64,000 bases of DNA, taken from Streptomyces qaidamensis (GTDB lineage Bacteria; Actinomycetota; Actinomycetes; Streptomycetales; Streptomycetaceae). Position 1 is the first letter of the stretch. Each line of letters begins with the position of its first letter. Under the pieces are notes generated by a model. It saw nothing but the letters and a program-made list of their open reading frames with translations. It had not been told where the DNA came from and made no database searches. A program made the position numbers and the translations under genes. Shown here piece by piece: positions 60,443-64,000 of the stretch. The stretch lies in the NCBI RefSeq assembly GCF_001611795.1, contig NZ_CP015098.1, positions 7,254,001-7,318,000 of the forward strand, given 5' to 3'.

Positions 60443-61195
60443 GTGCGGATACTTCTCGTCGAGGACGACAACCGGGTCGCCGACGCCCTCACCGGTGCCC
60501 TCCGGCGCCACGGATACGAGGTACGGCGTGCCGCGAACGCCGCCGACGCCCTGGCGGCACCCCCTGCCGATCTCGTGCTGCTCGATCTGGGCCTGCCCGA
60601 CCGGGACGGCATCGAGGTCTGCCGCGAACTGCGCGCCCGCGGCGGCGTACCGGTGATCGCGGTGACCGCGAGGGGAGACGAGCCCGACCGGGTGCGGGGG
60701 CTGCGCAGCGGCGCCGACGACTACGTGGTGAAACCGTTCGGCACCGCGGAGTTGCTGGCCCGTATCGAGGCGGTGCTCCGGCGCAGCGTGAGCCAGCGCG
60801 GCCATGAGGACCGGCTCGTCGCCGTCGAGGGCCTGGAGGTGGACCTCGGGCGGCGCACGGTCACCGTGGACGGGCGCAGCGTCGCCCTGACCTTCAAGGA
60901 ATTCGAGGTTCTCGCCCTGCTGGCCCGCGCGGGCGGTGCCGCCGTACCCCGCGACCGGATCGTGGTGGAGGTGTGGCAGACGACGTACGACGGCATGTCA
61001 CGCACCCTCGACGTCCATGTGGCCACCCTGCGCGGCAAGCTGGGGCGGGCGGGGGGCTTGGTACAGACCGTGCGAGGGTTCGGGTACCGGCTCTCCGCGG
61101 GCCCGGGGGCGGCCCGCGATCCGGGGGGCGGCACCGGTCCGGGAGCCGACGGTGGTGGCGCGGAGGCCGGCGGTCCGGCGGCGGCAGGCGAGTGA
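60443..61195 (+). CDS. OmpR-family response regulator
   Basis: 250 residues. Receiver with phospho-Asp48 in LLDLGLPD, Lys in YVVKPFG, then winged helix (VALTFKEFEVLALL, RTLDVHVATLRGKLG). GTG 60443 with GGGAGG. Followed after 9 bp by the sensor kinase. Probably regulates the divergent TAXI-TRAP operon. Confidence 0.93.
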   Translation: MRILLVEDDNRVADALTGALRRHGYEVRRAANAADALAAPPADLVLLDLGLPDRDGIEVCRELRARGGVPVIAVTARGDEPDRVRGLRSGADDYVVKPFGTAELLARIEAVLRRSVSQRGHEDRLVAVEGLEVDLGRRTVTVDGRSVALTFKEFEVLALLARAGGAAVPRDRIVVEVWQTTYDGMSRTLDVHVATLRGKLGRAGGLVQTVRGFGYRLSAGPGAARDPGGGTGPGADGGGAEAGGPAAAGE

Positions 61196-61204
61196 GGACG
61201 CCGG

Positions 61205-62623
61205 ATGCGCCGCCGACTTCTCTTCATCGTCTTCGTCCTGGTCGCAGGTCTGATCGTCGCGCTCAGCCTGCCCCTGGTGCGGGCCACCGCGGAGCGTACG
61301 GTCCAGAGTTCGTTCATCGGGAGGGTCGAGGACGGCGCCTGGTTCGCGGACCTGGCCGCCACCGCCCTGGAGTCGGGGCGGACCGGCCGTCTGGAGGCCG
61401 CCGCCGACCGCTACGCGAACCTCTACGACTCACGCGTCGCGGTGGTCGACGCCGACAGCGAGACCGTGATCGCCTCGCGCCCCGTCGACCTGGAGGAGCC
61501 GCAGGCGCGGTCGGCGCTGCTGCTCGCCCTCGCCGACCGGCCTCCCGAGCAGCCCGGCGTGTGGTGGCCATGGGACGACCGGCCCTTCGTGCTGGCCGAG
61601 CCCGTCCGGCGCGACGGCCGTGTGCTGGGTGCCGTGCTGATCGTCTCACCCACCGAACAGGCCCGTTCCGAGGTGGCCGACCATCTGACCCTGGTGGTGC
61701 TGGGCAGCCTCGCGGCACTCGTCCTGGTGGTGATCGCGGTCGCGGCGCCGGTGGTCCGCTGGGTGCTCCGTCCTGTCCACGACCTGGACCGTGCCACCCA
61801 TGAGGTCGCCCTCGGGAGCCTGAAGACCCGTGTGTCGGAGCGGGTGGGTGCCCCGGAACTGCGCCGCCTCGCCAACCACTTCAACGTGATGGCGGACAGC
61901 ATGCACGCCTCCCAGGAGCAGCAGCGGGCGTTCGTGGCACAGGCGTCCCACCAACTGCGCAATCCGCTGACCGCGCTCCGGCTGCGGGTGGAGAACCTGG
62001 AGGAGTTCGTGAACGACCCGCGCGGTCTGAACGAACTGCACTTCGCCGTGGAGGAGGCCGACCGGTTCGGCGAGATGCTCGACGCGCTGCTGCGGCTGGC
62101 CAGGGCGGAGGCGTCGGAGGCGGAAAGGGGACCGGTCGACGTCACCGCCGTGGTGACGCACCGGGTCGATGCCTGGCGGGCTGCCTTCTCCGGTGCGGGT
62201 GTCCCGCTCACCACGCAGATTCCCGACGGGGTGAGCGCGCTGTCCCTGCCCGACTGTCTCGACCACGCACTCGACACCCTGCTCGACAACGCCCTCAAGT
62301 TCGGCGAGGGGGCACCGGTCGATGTCTCCGTGCACCGCGCCCCGGCCGGGGCAGCGATGGAAACGGTCGAGGTGACGGTACGGGATGCCGGCCCCGGCCT
62401 GACCGCGGAGGAACTGTCCCAGGCGGGCGGGAGGTTCTGGCGCAGCACACGTCACCAGAACGTCCGCGGCACGGGGCTCGGCCTCGCGCTCACCCGCATG
62501 GTGGTGGAGGCTGGCGGCGGTGAACTGCTCCTGGCAGCCGCGCGGCCACACGGACTCTCCGCCACCGTACGGCTGCCCGCCGCGCCGGCACTCCCCGGGG
62601 ATCCCCTGTCCGATCCGCTGTGA
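61205..62623 (+). CDS. Sensor histidine kinase
   Basis: 472 residues. TM1 (about 4-26), extracytoplasmic domain (27-155), TM2 (about 158-185), HAMP, H box ASHQLRNPLTAL with His near 248, N box and GTGLGLALTRMV. Partner of the preceding regulator. The orphan TAXI lipoprotein convergent with it may be its ligand-presenting co-sensor. Confidence 0.93.
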   Translation: MRRRLLFIVFVLVAGLIVALSLPLVRATAERTVQSSFIGRVEDGAWFADLAATALESGRTGRLEAAADRYANLYDSRVAVVDADSETVIASRPVDLEEPQARSALLLALADRPPEQPGVWWPWDDRPFVLAEPVRRDGRVLGAVLIVSPTEQARSEVADHLTLVVLGSLAALVLVVIAVAAPVVRWVLRPVHDLDRATHEVALGSLKTRVSERVGAPELRRLANHFNVMADSMHASQEQQRAFVAQASHQLRNPLTALRLRVENLEEFVNDPRGLNELHFAVEEADRFGEMLDALLRLARAEASEAERGPVDVTAVVTHRVDAWRAAFSGAGVPLTTQIPDGVSALSLPDCLDHALDTLLDNALKFGEGAPVDVSVHRAPAGAAMETVEVTVRDAGPGLTAEELSQAGGRFWRSTRHQNVRGTGLGLALTRMVVEAGGGELLLAAARPHGLSATVRLPAAPALPGDPLSDPL

Positions 62624-62652
62624 GGGGAGCCGGTGACGGTACTTGCGAGCGG

Positions 62653-63609
62653 TCAGGGATGTGACTCGCGGTACCACCGAGCGGCGCCGGGGTGCAGCTC
62701 CAGCGGGTGGGTGGCGATCGCCGTACGCCGGTCGAGGCGGCGGGCCTCAGGGTGCGCCCGGATCAGCCGGGACTGCCCCTCGAACAGCAGCCGGGTCAGC
62801 CAGTACGCCTCCGCGTCCGGCATGTCCCGCCGTACCACCAGGAAGTTCGGCACGCTCACCGTGGTCACCGCGCTCTGCGCTCCGTACACGACGGCCGGCA
62901 CGGTGGTCTCGGTGTACAGCTCGCCGTAGGACCCGGTGAGCTCGTCGACCACGTCGCCGAGGTCGACGAGGCGGATCATGGTGCTGCGGCGCAGTTCGGT
63001 GATGGCTCCGGTCGGCAGACCGCCGCTCCAGAAGAAGGCGTCGATACGCCCCTCGGCCAAGGCGGTCGCCGACTCGCGCACATCCAGCCGCAGCGAGGTC
63101 AGGTCACCGTCGGGGGAGAGCCCGGAGACCTTCAGGATGCGCTCGGCGATCAGCGCCGTGCCTGAGCCCTCGGACCCCACGGAGACCCGCAGCCCGTGCA
63201 GCGCCTTCGCGCTGCGGACCGGGCTGTCCGCGCGGACCACCAACTGCACATAGTTGTCGTAGAGCGAGGCCAGCGCCACCACGGGCAGCTTCTGGGAGAA
63301 GGGCGCGCTCCCGGCGACCGCGTCGGCGGCGGAATCGGCGAGGGTGAAGCCCGCCTGTGCCTGGTCGGCGGCCACCCGGCGCAGATTGTCCACACTGCCT
63401 CCGGTGTGCAGAACCCGCGCCGAGACGTCCGGCAGCCGGCCCTCGATGAGGTCGGCGTAACCGGCCCCGTAGTCCGCGTAGACACCGCCCGGGTTGCCGG
63501 TGGCCACCTTGATCTCCCCGGACGGGCGGGGCGGCGCGTCGCTTCCGCCGCACCCTGCGAGCAGCAGTGCCGCGGTGAGGGCGGCGGCGAGTACGCGCGC
63601 CAGCCGCAT
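62653..63609 (-). CDS. Orphan TAXI-family lipoprotein
   Basis: 318 residues. Lipobox LLAGC, TAXI fold (ATGNPGGVYADYGAGYADLIEG, SEGSGTALIAERIL, DAFFWSGGLPTGAITEL). Paralogue of the 57112 product but with no permease gene of its own. Convergent with the sensor kinase. ATG 63609 with GAGGGAGGT. Confidence 0.9.
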   Translation of the reverse strand: MRLARVLAAALTAALLLAGCGGSDAPPRPSGEIKVATGNPGGVYADYGAGYADLIEGRLPDVSARVLHTGGSVDNLRRVAADQAQAGFTLADSAADAVAGSAPFSQKLPVVALASLYDNYVQLVVRADSPVRSAKALHGLRVSVGSEGSGTALIAERILKVSGLSPDGDLTSLRLDVRESATALAEGRIDAFFWSGGLPTGAITELRRSTMIRLVDLGDVVDELTGSYGELYTETTVPAVVYGAQSAVTTVSVPNFLVVRRDMPDAEAYWLTRLLFEGQSRLIRAHPEARRLDRRTAIATHPLELHPGAARWYRESHP

Positions 63610-63854
63610 GGGTACCTCCCTCGACGTTCCGAGCCGCGTACAGGGCGTGCGGCCCATGTCGTGCGGGGTCCGATGGGCCGACTCGGTCAGCCTAGCCGTC
63701 TGCGAAGACGGCGGTCCGTGACCGGGCGGTGGGCGGTCGGCGGCGTCCCCGGCGGTGCTGCCGTACGGTGAACAGCCCGGCGGCCGCAAGCCCCACGGCG
63801 CGCGGGACGGCGGCGGACTGTCCCCCACTCCTGGACCGACGTCACCGGGCGCGG

Positions 63855-64000
63855 TCATCGGGCGCGCTGGTCAGCGGCGGGCGAGGCCGGGCCTTCCGCC
63901 CGTGACGGATCCGGGGCGAGTTCGCCCAGGAGCGCGGGCGAGAAGTTGCCGCCGGTGAGGACCGTTCCCAGCGAGGCGGCGCCCAGGTCGTGCCGCAGAG
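63855..64000 (-). CDS. C-terminal fragment of a threonine/serine dehydratase-like PLP enzyme
   Basis: Runs off the window edge. The 47 visible codons include LGAASLGTVLTGGNFSPALL, resembling the C-terminal end of fold-type II threonine/serine ammonia-lyases (VLSGGN-type glycine turn). Low information. Confidence 0.55.
   Translation of the reverse strand, partial: LRHDLGAASLGTVLTGGNFSPALLGELAPDPSRAEGPASPAADQRAR

Overview
This is high-GC actinobacterial chromosome with the gene content and codon use of Streptomyces. GTG starts, tight ATGA/GTGA overlaps, AfsR-like and ECF regulators, DUF4913 and SCO6880-type proteins, and G/C at most third codon positions all point there. I see no rRNA, tRNA, CRISPR array, integrase or insertion sequence.

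Region 1 (35-9289) is a purine and glyoxylate salvage block. A catalase and a glxR-hyi pair (tartronate semialdehyde reductase, hydroxypyruvate isomerase) lie on the minus strand. Divergent to them are a thiamine-binding-type protein, an HTH regulator, then uraD, uraH, urate oxidase, an 8-oxoguanine deaminase-like amidohydrolase and an NCS2 purine permease. Together these would take up oxidised purines, convert them to urate and allantoin, recycle C2 and C3 carbon, and remove the H2O2 made by uricase. Matching 15-bp palindromes lie in front of the catalase and of uraD.

Region 2 (about 9.3-33.7 kb) is the most interesting part. It is a chromosomal locus related to type IV secretion systems: VirD4-like, VirB4-like, a SCO6880/VirB3-VirB4-N-like protein, VirB6-like, two VirB2-like small membrane proteins, a possible VirB8-like protein and a VirB1-like transglycosylase. 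Around it are an NlpC/P60 hydrolase, a thaumatin-GH128 glucanase fusion, a DUF4913 protein, a prion-like low-complexity protein and two proteins sharing a novel N-terminal domain. There is no relaxase or integrase. Ten copies of an ECF-type promoter (GAAC, 16-17 bp, CGTT) lie in this stretch. Nine of them sit before its transcription units, including before the ECF sigma gene itself. The locus therefore looks like a single sigma-factor regulon dedicated to one envelope machine.

Region 3 (33.6-40.4 kb) holds housekeeping and accessory genes: a hot-dog thioesterase, an unrecognised protein, a CtaG/DUF2243 pair, an alanine-type aminotransferase divergent from an HxlR regulator, and a secreted von Willebrand factor A pair.

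Region 4 (40.4-49.9 kb) is an iron module: two divergent NIS (IucA/IucC) synthetases, a [2Fe-2S] thioredoxin-like protein, and, beyond an APC permease and universal stress protein, a siderophore ABC importer (ATPase, lipoprotein, double-length FecCD permease) behind a near-perfect DtxR/DmdR iron box.

Region 5 (50-64 kb) carries DUF1360, a DUF2231-Rieske fusion, a CYP152-type P450 peroxygenase, a long-chain acyl-CoA synthetase, a DUF475/TerC-like protein, an RsbW-type ATPase, and a TAXI-TRAP importer divergent from a two-component system with a second, orphan TAXI lipoprotein. The window ends inside the C-terminus of a PLP-dependent threonine/serine dehydratase-like gene.
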